From an uncultured Clostridia bacterium (GTDB lineage: Bacteria > Bacillota > Clostridia > Oscillospirales > CAG-382), in assembly GCA_947630765.1 (NCBI GenBank), contig CANRIX010000018.1:1-41166 (forward strand): DNA of 41,166 nucleotides, given 5' to 3'. Below the pieces are notes generated by a model. The model was not told where the DNA came from. It ran no database searches and was given only the letters and a program-made list of their open reading frames with translations. Position 1 is the first letter of the stretch; every line of letters starts with the position of its first letter. Positions 32,921 through 39,494 of this stretch are shown one piece after another. The position numbers and the translations under genes are program-made.

Positions 32921-33472
32921 TCACAGGAAGCGCACGGTCCCGTCCGCGATGTCGTAGATCGCGCCGCAGACCTGCACGTCCGGGTCCGACAGGACTTCGC
33001 GCAGGCGGGCGACGCCGTGAACGACGTTGCGGCGGCAGGCTTCGTCCGGGTCGGTCGTGTCGCCGGCGGCGAGGCGGATCTCGTCGGTGATCGTGCGGAT
33101 AAACCCGTCGGCGTCGTTTTGAAGCGCCGCGGCGACCGCGCCGCAGTGCGTATGCCCCAGCACGACGACAAGGCGGCAGCCGAGGTGCGAAACGGCGTAC
33201 TCGACGCTGCCGATCTGGTGGCGGTCGAGCACGTTGCCGGCGACGCGAATGACGAACAGCTCGCCGATACCGGACGAAAAAATGCTTTCCGGCGTCACCC
33301 GCGAATCCGAACAGGTGACGACGACGGCATAGGGACGCTGCCCTTCGCGGCAGGTCCGTTCCCGAACGGACGGGGAAATGTCGCCGGGGTTGCGCGACGC
33401 GCCGAGGAACGCGGCGTTCCCGGCTTTGAGTTTTTCTTTCGCCGCTTCGGCAGAGAGGGCGGGCTTGTGCAT
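32921..33472 (-). CDS. Beta-class carbonic anhydrase
   Basis: This 183-residue enzyme interconverts CO2 and bicarbonate in the cytoplasm. The zinc ligands are C54 in VVTCSDSRVTPE, with the catalytic D56-R58 dyad, and H107 and C110 in LGHTHCGAV. VAGN near residue 77 is also conserved. The length is normal for the class. The start at 33472 follows AAAGGGG and leaves the conserved N-terminus intact. It has its own promoter at 33506-33534. Confidence 0.95.
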   Translation of the reverse strand: MHKPALSAEAAKEKLKAGNAAFLGASRNPGDISPSVRERTCREGQRPYAVVVTCSDSRVTPESIFSSGIGELFVIRVAGNVLDRHQIGSVEYAVSHLGCRLVVVLGHTHCGAVAAALQNDADGFIRTITDEIRLAAGDTTDPDEACRRNVVHGVARLREVLSDPDVQVCGAIYDIADGTVRFL

Positions 33473-33505
33473 ACGGAAAACCCCTTTCGGCTTCTTTTCC
33501 TTTCC

Positions 33506-33534
33506 ATGATACGGCATTTTCGCGGATTTGTCAA
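33506..33534 (-). promoter_or_regulatory. Promoter of the carbonic anhydrase gene
   Basis: On the minus strand TTGACA (33529-33534), a 17-base spacer and TATCAT (33506-33511). Confidence 0.85.
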
Positions 33535-33542
33535 GGGAAACC

Positions 33543-33571
33543 TTGACTTTTTCGGCAAAACCGGCTATACT
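33543..33571 (+). promoter_or_regulatory. Promoter of the GNAT acetyltransferase gene
   Basis: TTGACT (33543-33548), a 17-base spacer and TATACT (33566-33571). Its -35 box is 8 bases from the divergent carbonic anhydrase -35 box. Confidence 0.85.
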
Positions 33572-33603
33572 GTCGAAAGAAACGGAAAGGCGGGAAGGGC
33601 AAC

Positions 33604-34083
33604 ATGGTGCGGCAAATGACGGACGGCGACTGGGAACGGGTCGAGGAAATTTTCAAGCAGGGGATCGAACACGGGACGGCGACGGTCCTGACGGACTGCC
33701 CGACCTTCGCGGAATGGGACGGCGAATACCTCCCCGACTGTCGGCTGGTGGAGGAGCGGGACGGAAAAGTCGTCGGCTGGACCGCGATCCGTCCGACTTC
33801 GACGCTGAAACCCTACTGGGGCGTCGCGGAAGTCAGCATTTACGTCGACGACGCGTACCAACGCCAGGGGGTCGGCACGTCGCTTCTGCACGCGCTGTTC
33901 GCGGAATCCGAAAAGTGCGGTTACTGGACGCTGTATGCGGCGATCTTTTCGCACAACGAAGCGAGCGTCGCCCTGCACCGCAAGTGTGGGTTCCGCGTCG
34001 TCGGGCGTCGGGAGCGCATCGTCCGCGACCGCTTCGGCGTGTGGCGGGACACGATCATTCTGGAGCGGAGAAGAAAGGACTGA
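33604..34083 (+). CDS. GNAT family N-acetyltransferase, phosphinothricin acetyltransferase-like
   Basis: This 159-residue protein has the acetyl-CoA binding motif A in VYVDDAYQRQGVGTSLLHAL-like sequence (YQRQGVGTSLL, near residue 87) and motif B in HNEASVALHRKCGFRVVGRRE. The N-terminal GIEHGTATVLTDCPTFAEWD matches the Pat/Bar-like subgroup, whose members acetylate small amines such as methionine sulfoximine or phosphinothricin; the true substrate here is unknown. GGCGGGAAGGG lies before the ATG at 33604. It stands alone; a weak 7-bp hairpin overlaps its stop. Confidence 0.93.
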   Translation: MVRQMTDGDWERVEEIFKQGIEHGTATVLTDCPTFAEWDGEYLPDCRLVEERDGKVVGWTAIRPTSTLKPYWGVAEVSIYVDDAYQRQGVGTSLLHALFAESEKCGYWTLYAAIFSHNEASVALHRKCGFRVVGRRERIVRDRFGVWRDTIILERRRKD

Positions 34084-34198
34084 CGGGCGGTTTTCTGCCG
34101 TCAGAGAAGAAACCTCGTCGCGTATTTATGCGCTTGCGCACGGATACATGGTCGCCGGACCGATGTACCTGTGCGCCTTTTTGTTACGAAAGGGTTTT

Positions 34199-34591
34199 TC
34201 ACCGTATCTTAAAATGCTTTTTTATCCTGTCGGAACATACAACTTTGCCTTTAACGGTGATGCTTTCAACATTTTCAATCACAATGTCATCAAGTACGCT
34301 GTCGATACCCAAAAGTCCATAGCCCTTGATTTTTATCTTAATCTGGTTTTCTTTTGCTTTTAGCAGTTCTTCTTTTTCCAGAGACATCACACCGATAAAC
34401 CATCTGAAATCCAGATCGTTTTGTTGCCTGCTCATTTCCTCGACGACCGATTTCTTCTCATTAAGCGCTTGCCTTACAGACTGATTGATAAAATCGCTTC
34501 GGTTGGAATAATATCCTTTATCGACTAGCAGGTCAATTTGAGATAGTGTTGCGATGTTCATATTGACGGACACCTTTTCGCTTGTTTCCAT
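34199..34591 (-). CDS. Ribbon-helix-helix (CopG-like) regulator
   Basis: This 130-residue protein has an N-terminal ribbon-helix-helix motif (SVNMNIATLSQIDLLVDKG, then YYSNRSDFINQSVRQAL), as in CopG, ParD and similar regulators or antitoxins. The C-terminal 80 residues include FRWFIGVMSLEKEEL and a beta-rich IKIKIKGYGLLGIDS, VESITVKGKVVC pattern that I do not recognise. The start at 34591 is clear: GGAGGT lies 7 bases before it. The gene and its upstream region are AT-rich compared with everything around, which suggests recent transfer. No toxin-like partner gene is visible next to it; the 115 bases between it and the GNAT gene hold nothing I can identify. Confidence 0.88.
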   Translation of the reverse strand: METSEKVSVNMNIATLSQIDLLVDKGYYSNRSDFINQSVRQALNEKKSVVEEMSRQQNDLDFRWFIGVMSLEKEELLKAKENQIKIKIKGYGLLGIDSVLDDIVIENVESITVKGKVVCSDRIKKHFKIR

Positions 34592-34607
34592 AAAATACCT
34601 CCGTATT

Positions 34608-34646
34608 TGTGATATGATCTTATTGGAGCATATATAGAATATCACA
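34608..34646. promoter_or_regulatory. Likely operator: spaced inverted repeat
   Basis: TGTGATAT (34608-34615) and ATATCACA (34639-34646) form a perfect inverted repeat with 23 bases between. One half overlaps the -10 box of the promoter at 34636-34664, and the other lies in the leader before the ribosome site. Regulators of this fold commonly repress their own gene at paired sites, so autoregulation is likely. Confidence 0.6.
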
Positions 34647-34664
34647 CATTTTCGATTTTGTCAA
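34636..34664 (-). promoter_or_regulatory. Promoter of the ribbon-helix-helix regulator
   Basis: On the minus strand TTGACA (34659-34664), a 17-base spacer and TATTCT (34636-34641), overlapped by the inverted repeat at 34608-34646. Confidence 0.85.
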
Positions 34665-34698
34665 GAGAAAATGCAAAAAAAGTCTGCATCGCATAGAA

Positions 34699-34733
34699 AA
34701 CGCTCCGGCGGTCTCGTCCGCGTCCGGAGCGTT
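34699..34733 (-). terminator. Terminator of the MBOAT operon
   Basis: AACGCTCCGG (34699-34708) pairs perfectly with CCGGAGCGTT (34724-34733). On the minus strand TTCT follows. It lies 11 bases after the stop of the acyl carrier protein gene, the last gene of the operon. Confidence 0.8.
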
Positions 34734-34744
34734 CCTATCCCGTG

Positions 34745-34987
34745 TTACTTTGCGCGTGACGCGATGATGTCCGCCATCTCGCCGACGTTCTTCATCGAGC
34801 TGACTTCCTTCATCGTGAAACGCATCCGAAATTCGCGCTCGACCGCGCCGATCAGCGTGATGTGTTCGAGGCTGTCCCAGTCCTCGATGTCCTTCGCGGT
34901 GGTTTTCCGCGTGACCGTGATGCTCGGGTCGTCGAACACCTTGCGGAATACGCGGTTGAGCCGGGTGAAAATTTCTGTTTCCGTCAT
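34745..34987 (-). CDS. Acyl carrier protein
   Basis: This 80-residue protein has the 4'-phosphopantetheine attachment motif DSLEHI with Ser39, within WDSLEHITLIGAVEREF, and the helical pattern of a carrier protein. It differs from a housekeeping AcpP in its basic N-terminal half and the EDWDSL context, which is usual for specialised carriers such as DltC or those of FkbH loading systems. AAAGGACGG precedes the ATG at 34987. It is the last gene of the operon, 18 bases after the FkbH-like gene, so it is probably the acceptor for that protein. Confidence 0.92.
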   Translation of the reverse strand: MTETEIFTRLNRVFRKVFDDPSITVTRKTTAKDIEDWDSLEHITLIGAVEREFRMRFTMKEVSSMKNVGEMADIIASRAK

Positions 34988-35005
34988 GATTACATACCGT
35001 CCTTT

Positions 35006-36802
35006 TTATGATTCGTTGGAATTAACGCGAATGACGTGATTCTGCGGTCGGTAGGACTCGGTCGACAGCTCCCAAACCGTATTTCCCGCCTCGTCCTCCG
35101 AGCGTTTCGTGAAGCCGAACCTGCCGTACAGATCCTTCACCATGCCGTTTTTGGCGGTGGGGAAGTAGTAGCCGACGATGCGCCGGACGCCTTTTTGCTT
35201 CGCTTCCTCGACCAGCGTGTCGAGCATGGCGAACTCCATGTCCTTCTTCAACACCCGACAGCTCATCAGCCAAAGTTCCATATGCAGTTCTTCGCCCTCC
35301 AGCCGTCCGATGACGACGGACACCACGCCGTTGTCCCCGAATCGGTCCCACAGCTTGCCGTACAGGCAGATGTGCCTGCCGTCGGACGCAGACGCACGGA
35401 TCTCCTCCTCGGTATAGCGGCGTGTGGTCAGGTTGAACTGGTTGGATTTGTTGGTCAACTGCGTGATCCGGGCGAGGTAGACCTCCGGGAACGGCAGGAT
35501 ATCCGCCCGCATATCCAAACTTTTCAGGTATTCGGTGTAATCGCCGAAGGTCGCCGCCAGTTCCGCCCGTTCAGCGTTGGCGCGGTACATCTCGCTTCGC
35601 TTCGCGTCGTCGGCGGAAAAAACGGTCACCTCAAAATACCCGTTGCGGTCGAGCGTGCGGATATACGAACTCGGGTCCGTCAGCTTCGGCACGGCGACGC
35701 CGGGGACGTTCGCCGCGACCAGCGCCCGCTCGGTCGGGTTGTCGTCGGCAAAGACGAAGGAGTCCACGCCGAGGTCCATCTGCGACGCGGTCAGGAGCAG
35801 GTTGCGGTCCTTGTTCTCCCAGTCCGCCTTGATGACGATGAAATCGTCCGGGCGAAGCACGCCGTCGGGGTGGTTGAGCCCGTCGAGGGCGTTCTGCAGG
35901 TCGTTTTTGGACGCGACGGTCAGCATGACCCCGATGGATTTCTGCTTCTTGACGTAGGTCTGGAACGCACGGAAGCATTCCGCCGTCGCCGTTTCCTCGC
36001 CGATCTCGATGCCCTCGACGCCGTCGTCCCCGACGACTCCGCCCCAGAGCGTGTTGTCGAGGTCCAGCGCGAGCGCCTTCTTGTTGCGCCCGAACAGGGA
36101 CTTGACGACCCTTGCGACGTTGAACGCCCAATGCGGGATCGCCTCCAGCGCACAGGCGTACTTATACAGGTACCACACCTCGTCGTCCAGCCAGCGGTCC
36201 AGCCCGAAGCAGGCGGAAACGTACTGCAGGTCGCACAGGTAGAAACTCTCCTCCCGCGCCGCGTAGGCGGCGAAGGCGTCGTTCATGCGGTTGACGAAGC
36301 GGACCGCACCGTGCGGGTCCCAGCAGTCGCGGTTGCCGAGCAGCCGGTAGGGCGGAAATTCAAAATTGTTTTGCAGGATCGGACAGCGGTAGACCTCCCG
36401 CAGGCGCTTCCACATGGTTTCGTACCGCCCGTAAGCGTCCCGGAACGACTGCTCGACCGCGTCCTCGGTCCAGTCCATTTCCGGCAGGTCGTTCTGCAGG
36501 TTGCGGAAGGACGTGTGGATATAGATGACGTCCGGGTGGAACTCGTCGAGCGTCGGGTTGCCGAACATCGCGTCCTGCCAGAATTGGGCGTACTCGGACT
36601 GGTAGAAGGTCGGTTCGATGCCCTGGTCGAGCAGGAACAGCTCGAGCATCTTGCAGAAATCGTTGGTCGTCGAACCGCCGAGCACCGCGATGCGCTTGGG
36701 AATGCGCTTTTCGCCGTTCGCGAGCAGTTCCCGGCGCAGGGATTTCTTGTTTTCCAGCAGTTCCTTGCCGTCAAACGGGTAGGAGAGGGAAGGGTGTGGC
36801 AT
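35006..36802 (-). CDS. FkbH-like HAD-IIIC protein
   Basis: This 598-residue protein has three parts. The N-terminal part (about 1-230) looks SGNH-like, with VLGGSTTNDF at about 39-48. The HAD domain has the nucleophile motif ALDLDNTLWGGVVGDDG at about 243-259 and VFADDNPTER further on. The C-terminal part (about 440-598) resembles a GNAT fold (LTNKSNQFNLTTRRYTEEEI and then the acetyltransferase-like segment ending in YGRFGF). This order is the one of FkbH proteins, which in polyketide pathways load a glyceryl unit from 1,3-bisphosphoglycerate onto an acyl carrier protein and remove the phosphate. AAAGGAG precedes the ATG at 36802. The carrier protein gene follows directly. Confidence 0.93.
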   Translation of the reverse strand: MPHPSLSYPFDGKELLENKKSLRRELLANGEKRIPKRIAVLGGSTTNDFCKMLELFLLDQGIEPTFYQSEYAQFWQDAMFGNPTLDEFHPDVIYIHTSFRNLQNDLPEMDWTEDAVEQSFRDAYGRYETMWKRLREVYRCPILQNNFEFPPYRLLGNRDCWDPHGAVRFVNRMNDAFAAYAAREESFYLCDLQYVSACFGLDRWLDDEVWYLYKYACALEAIPHWAFNVARVVKSLFGRNKKALALDLDNTLWGGVVGDDGVEGIEIGEETATAECFRAFQTYVKKQKSIGVMLTVASKNDLQNALDGLNHPDGVLRPDDFIVIKADWENKDRNLLLTASQMDLGVDSFVFADDNPTERALVAANVPGVAVPKLTDPSSYIRTLDRNGYFEVTVFSADDAKRSEMYRANAERAELAATFGDYTEYLKSLDMRADILPFPEVYLARITQLTNKSNQFNLTTRRYTEEEIRASASDGRHICLYGKLWDRFGDNGVVSVVIGRLEGEELHMELWLMSCRVLKKDMEFAMLDTLVEEAKQKGVRRIVGYYFPTAKNGMVKDLYGRFGFTKRSEDEAGNTVWELSTESYRPQNHVIRVNSNES

Positions 36803-36815
36803 GGCATGGCTCCTT

Positions 36816-38039
36816 TCAGAGGTTCATCAGGCGCGTGATGTTGTCGCGCTTGGAACCGGCGACGGTGAAGGCGGAAACCGAAAAGGAAACGTCCGTGATC
36901 TGGTGTTCCTGTATGAACGTGAGAATATTGCAAGCGAAGTCCCGGATGTCCACGAAATACACTTCCTCGAATCCGGCGAGCAGGAACGGGGCGAGCGCGT
37001 TGCCAAAGCTGTCCTTGACGACGAGCAGCTTCCGCCCGTTCTGCACGCCGGTCTGGATCTGCACGGCGTTGCCGTCCCCGCGAATGAACTTCGTGTAGCC
37101 CTTCGAGGAGGAGAAAAGCGACCCGGTCGACGAGAATTTGAATTTCTGCGTGTAATAATTGACCGTGCAGGACTGCTTCGGTTCGTACCAGACGAAGGTT
37201 TCCGGGTATTTTTTCAGCTCCGAGACCCCGTAGGAGGAGTAGGCGGACCCGAGGAACCCGTCAAAGGAGCAGCGGTCGAACTGCGTCAGCGGCGCGAAGT
37301 CCGCGCCCGCCGTTTTGCAGAGCTCTTCGGCGGCGTAGAACGCGCCGAGCGCAAACCAATGGTGGTCGGTGCGGGCGTAGATGTCCTCGGACGTGTGCGG
37401 GCGGAGCGCCGAAAGGACGTCGACGAACCGCACCCCGTCCAGCGCGTCCCGCAGACCGTAGAAGCAGTTCTGCGTGTTGGTGATGCTGCGCTCGTACCCC
37501 TCCGGCGCGTAGAACGCGGAAGCGAGCGGGATCGGCATGGCGTAGACGTTGATGTTTCCGCCGACCCTTTCCTTGAAGCGGTTGAGCAGATCCGCCGTCA
37601 GCTGCCCGCTTTTGGCGGTCCCGCCGAACTGCTCCATGGCGCGGTAGTTACAGACCAGGAACCCGTTGACGATATGCGGTTCTGTCGACGGAGGCTGTTC
37701 AGACGGCTCGTCACTGACGATCGGCGGTTCGCTGCTGACGACCGGGGGCTCGCTGCTGACAGACGACGGTTCACTGCTTGCAACCGGCGGTTCGCTGCTG
37801 ACGACCGACGACTCGCTGCTGACGACTGGCGGTTCACTGCTTGCAACCGGCGAAGAGACGCTTTCGACCGCCGACGGAACCGACGCGGGCAGCTCGATGA
37901 CGTTTCCGCCGAAATCCTCCGAAAGCGAGGACGTTTCGTCGGACGGGACGCCGGAAGAGGTTTCCTCGAGCGGCAGGACGCACGCGAAAAGCAGGGCGAG
38001 CGAAATCAGCAGCAACAGCAATACAAAGGTTTTCCGCAT
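36816..38039 (-). CDS. DHHW family protein 2, probable lipoprotein
   Basis: This 407-residue protein starts with a hydrophobic signal (MRKTFVLLLLLISLALLFAC) that ends in a possible lipobox with Cys20. A Ser/Pro/Val repeat region (about 57-118, period 7, PPVVSSE type) leads to an SGNH-like domain with the family's DHHW motif at about 225-228 (YARTDHHWFALGA) and VKDSFGNALAPFL later. DHHW proteins are related to AlgJ/AlgX-type acyltransferases, which complete polymer acylation outside the membrane. The start overlaps the stop of the preceding DHHW gene by one base. GAAGGGGA precedes it. Confidence 0.9.
   Translation of the reverse strand: MRKTFVLLLLLISLALLFACVLPLEETSSGVPSDETSSLSEDFGGNVIELPASVPSAVESVSSPVASSEPPVVSSESSVVSSEPPVASSEPSSVSSEPPVVSSEPPIVSDEPSEQPPSTEPHIVNGFLVCNYRAMEQFGGTAKSGQLTADLLNRFKERVGGNINVYAMPIPLASAFYAPEGYERSITNTQNCFYGLRDALDGVRFVDVLSALRPHTSEDIYARTDHHWFALGAFYAAEELCKTAGADFAPLTQFDRCSFDGFLGSAYSSYGVSELKKYPETFVWYEPKQSCTVNYYTQKFKFSSTGSLFSSSKGYTKFIRGDGNAVQIQTGVQNGRKLLVVKDSFGNALAPFLLAGFEEVYFVDIRDFACNILTFIQEHQITDVSFSVSAFTVAGSKRDNITRLMNL
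37708..37851 (-). repeat. 21-bp tandem repeats encoding a Ser/Pro linker
   Basis: About six imperfect 21-bp units (GGTTCGCTGCTGACGACC type on the plus strand) code for heptads SSEPPVV, SSESSVV, SSEPPVA and similar. They lie between the lipobox and the SGNH-like domain and probably span the cell wall. Confidence 0.8.
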
Positions 38040-39478
38040 TACTGACAAATCCCCTTCAGCGAGTTGATATAGTCCGAACCGACGGAGGAGAACAGGGATT
38101 CCGCGAACAGGACGTCGGTGATGCCGTACTGCGACACGACGTCCCGCAGCTTCAGATTGAACACCCGTGCGTCGACGACGTAGACTTCCTCGAACGAATA
38201 CAACAGGAACGGCACGAGGGCGTTTCCGTAGCTGTCCTTGACGAGAAGCAGCTTCCGCCCGTTCGAGCAGGCGCCGGACTTGATCTGCACGGCGTACGCG
38301 TCGCCGTTGATGAAGGTGCTGTACCACATGGAACGGTGGTCGTCGTCGAAATGGAAGAAAATATCGTGGTCAAAGCCGTTCTGGAAACTCTGGTTGTAGA
38401 AGGTTGCGGTGTAGCTCACCGGCGGCTTGTAGGTGACGAAGTCCTCCGGGTTGTCGCGGATGATCGCGTTCATGTTCGTGTACTTGTACATGGTCCCGAG
38501 GAAGCCCGGACGGACTTCCCGCTCGTAAACGGACAGGTCCTGGAACGGCAGACCGAGGTCGCTTGCGAACTGCTTCGCCGCGTAGTAGGCGCCGAGGGAA
38601 GTCCAATGGTGGTCGGTGCGGAAGTAGATGTCCTCGTCCCGGTGGGCGTTGAGCGTGTCGTAGATATTGACGGCATGCACGTCGGTGGAAAGCCGTTCCT
38701 CGATCGCTTTCAGGTCCCGCAGGGTGTTGCCTTCCTGATTCCGCTTGGCTTCGGATGCGTCCCGCAGATAGAAGGCGCACGCCTTCGGGATCGGCATGGA
38801 GTAGACGTTCACGCCCGGCATCGACGCGGCAAACCCGTTGAGCGCTTCGGCAAAGGACGGGATCCGTTTCAATGATGAATCGCCGTAATAGATTTCCATC
38901 GCCCGGGTGTCGAGGATGAAGATCCCCTCGACCTCGATCTCCGGCTTTGGCGCACCGCCGGAGGAGGTGTCCCCGCTCGGCGTGTCGGAGGAGGTGTCCG
39001 GCGTGGTCGTGCCGAAGGAGGTGTCGGACGTGGTCGTGCCGGTGGACGTATCCGGCGTGGTCGTGCCGGCAGACGTGTCCGGCGTGGTCGTGTCGGAGGG
39101 GGTATCATACCCCGGGTCGAAGTTGGAGTTGTCGTCGGAAGGCAGACCGGGACCGATGTCTACCTCGGTGTGCCCTTTATCATTGACGGTAACGGTCTCC
39201 TTCCCGAACAGGTCGGTGATCCGGCTGTAAAGGTCTTTGATGCGGTCACGGCTGAAAACCGTATCCGTGAAATGGTCGCCGAGCTGGGCGAAATAACTCC
39301 CGTCCAGCAGCGAACCGACGGAAAACGTCGGCATCGGGGTCAGCTTGTCGTAGTCCGAAACCTCCGTCCGCGGCAGAAAGACGGTGAAAAAGAGCAGCGT
39401 CAGAAACGCTATGATGATCAAAAACAGGCTGAACAGCCTTGCGAACAGCAAGGGACGGTTGTTTTTCGGGGATTTCAC
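38039..39478 (-). CDS. DHHW family protein 1, membrane-anchored
   Basis: This 479-residue protein has one N-terminal membrane segment (about 12-34) after a basic start, a short region like that of AlgJ/AlgX relatives (VGSLLDGSYFAQLGDHFTDT), and a Thr/Ser/Asp/Pro-rich repeat linker (about 125-175, period 9, DTSAGTTTP type). It ends in an SGNH-like domain with DHHW at 289-292 (YFRTDHHWTSLGA) and VKDSYGNALVPFL. It is a paralogue of the next gene, with a different linker. It probably acts outside the membrane on the polymer that receives the acyl group. It starts 16 bases after the MBOAT gene, with AAAGGAGG upstream. Confidence 0.92.
   Translation of the reverse strand: MKSPKNNRPLLFARLFSLFLIIIAFLTLLFFTVFLPRTEVSDYDKLTPMPTFSVGSLLDGSYFAQLGDHFTDTVFSRDRIKDLYSRITDLFGKETVTVNDKGHTEVDIGPGLPSDDNSNFDPGYDTPSDTTTPDTSAGTTTPDTSTGTTTSDTSFGTTTPDTSSDTPSGDTSSGGAPKPEIEVEGIFILDTRAMEIYYGDSSLKRIPSFAEALNGFAASMPGVNVYSMPIPKACAFYLRDASEAKRNQEGNTLRDLKAIEERLSTDVHAVNIYDTLNAHRDEDIYFRTDHHWTSLGAYYAAKQFASDLGLPFQDLSVYEREVRPGFLGTMYKYTNMNAIIRDNPEDFVTYKPPVSYTATFYNQSFQNGFDHDIFFHFDDDHRSMWYSTFINGDAYAVQIKSGACSNGRKLLLVKDSYGNALVPFLLYSFEEVYVVDARVFNLKLRDVVSQYGITDVLFAESLFSSVGSDYINSLKGICQ
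38955..39105 (-). repeat. 27-bp tandem repeats encoding a Thr/Asp/Pro linker
   Basis: About five imperfect units of 27 bp (GTGTCCGGCGTGGTCGTGCC type on the plus strand) code for DTSAGTTTP, DTSTGTTTS, DTSFGTTTP and similar. The unit differs in length and sequence from that of the neighbouring paralogue. Confidence 0.8.
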
Positions 39479-39494
39479 GAAGCGTTTCCTCCTT

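Noticed and set aside
34080..34104. Hairpin CTGACGG/CCGTCAG as terminator of the GNAT gene
   Set aside because: The stem is only 7 bp, overlaps the stop codon and has no T-run after it.
34199..34591. Toxin-antitoxin pair
   Set aside because: Only the regulator is present; neither side has a toxin-like gene in the right orientation.
37708..37851. Possible CRISPR-like array
   Set aside because: The units are contiguous 21-bp repeats inside a coding frame, without spacers. The same holds for 38955-39105. No CRISPR array or cas gene is visible in the window.
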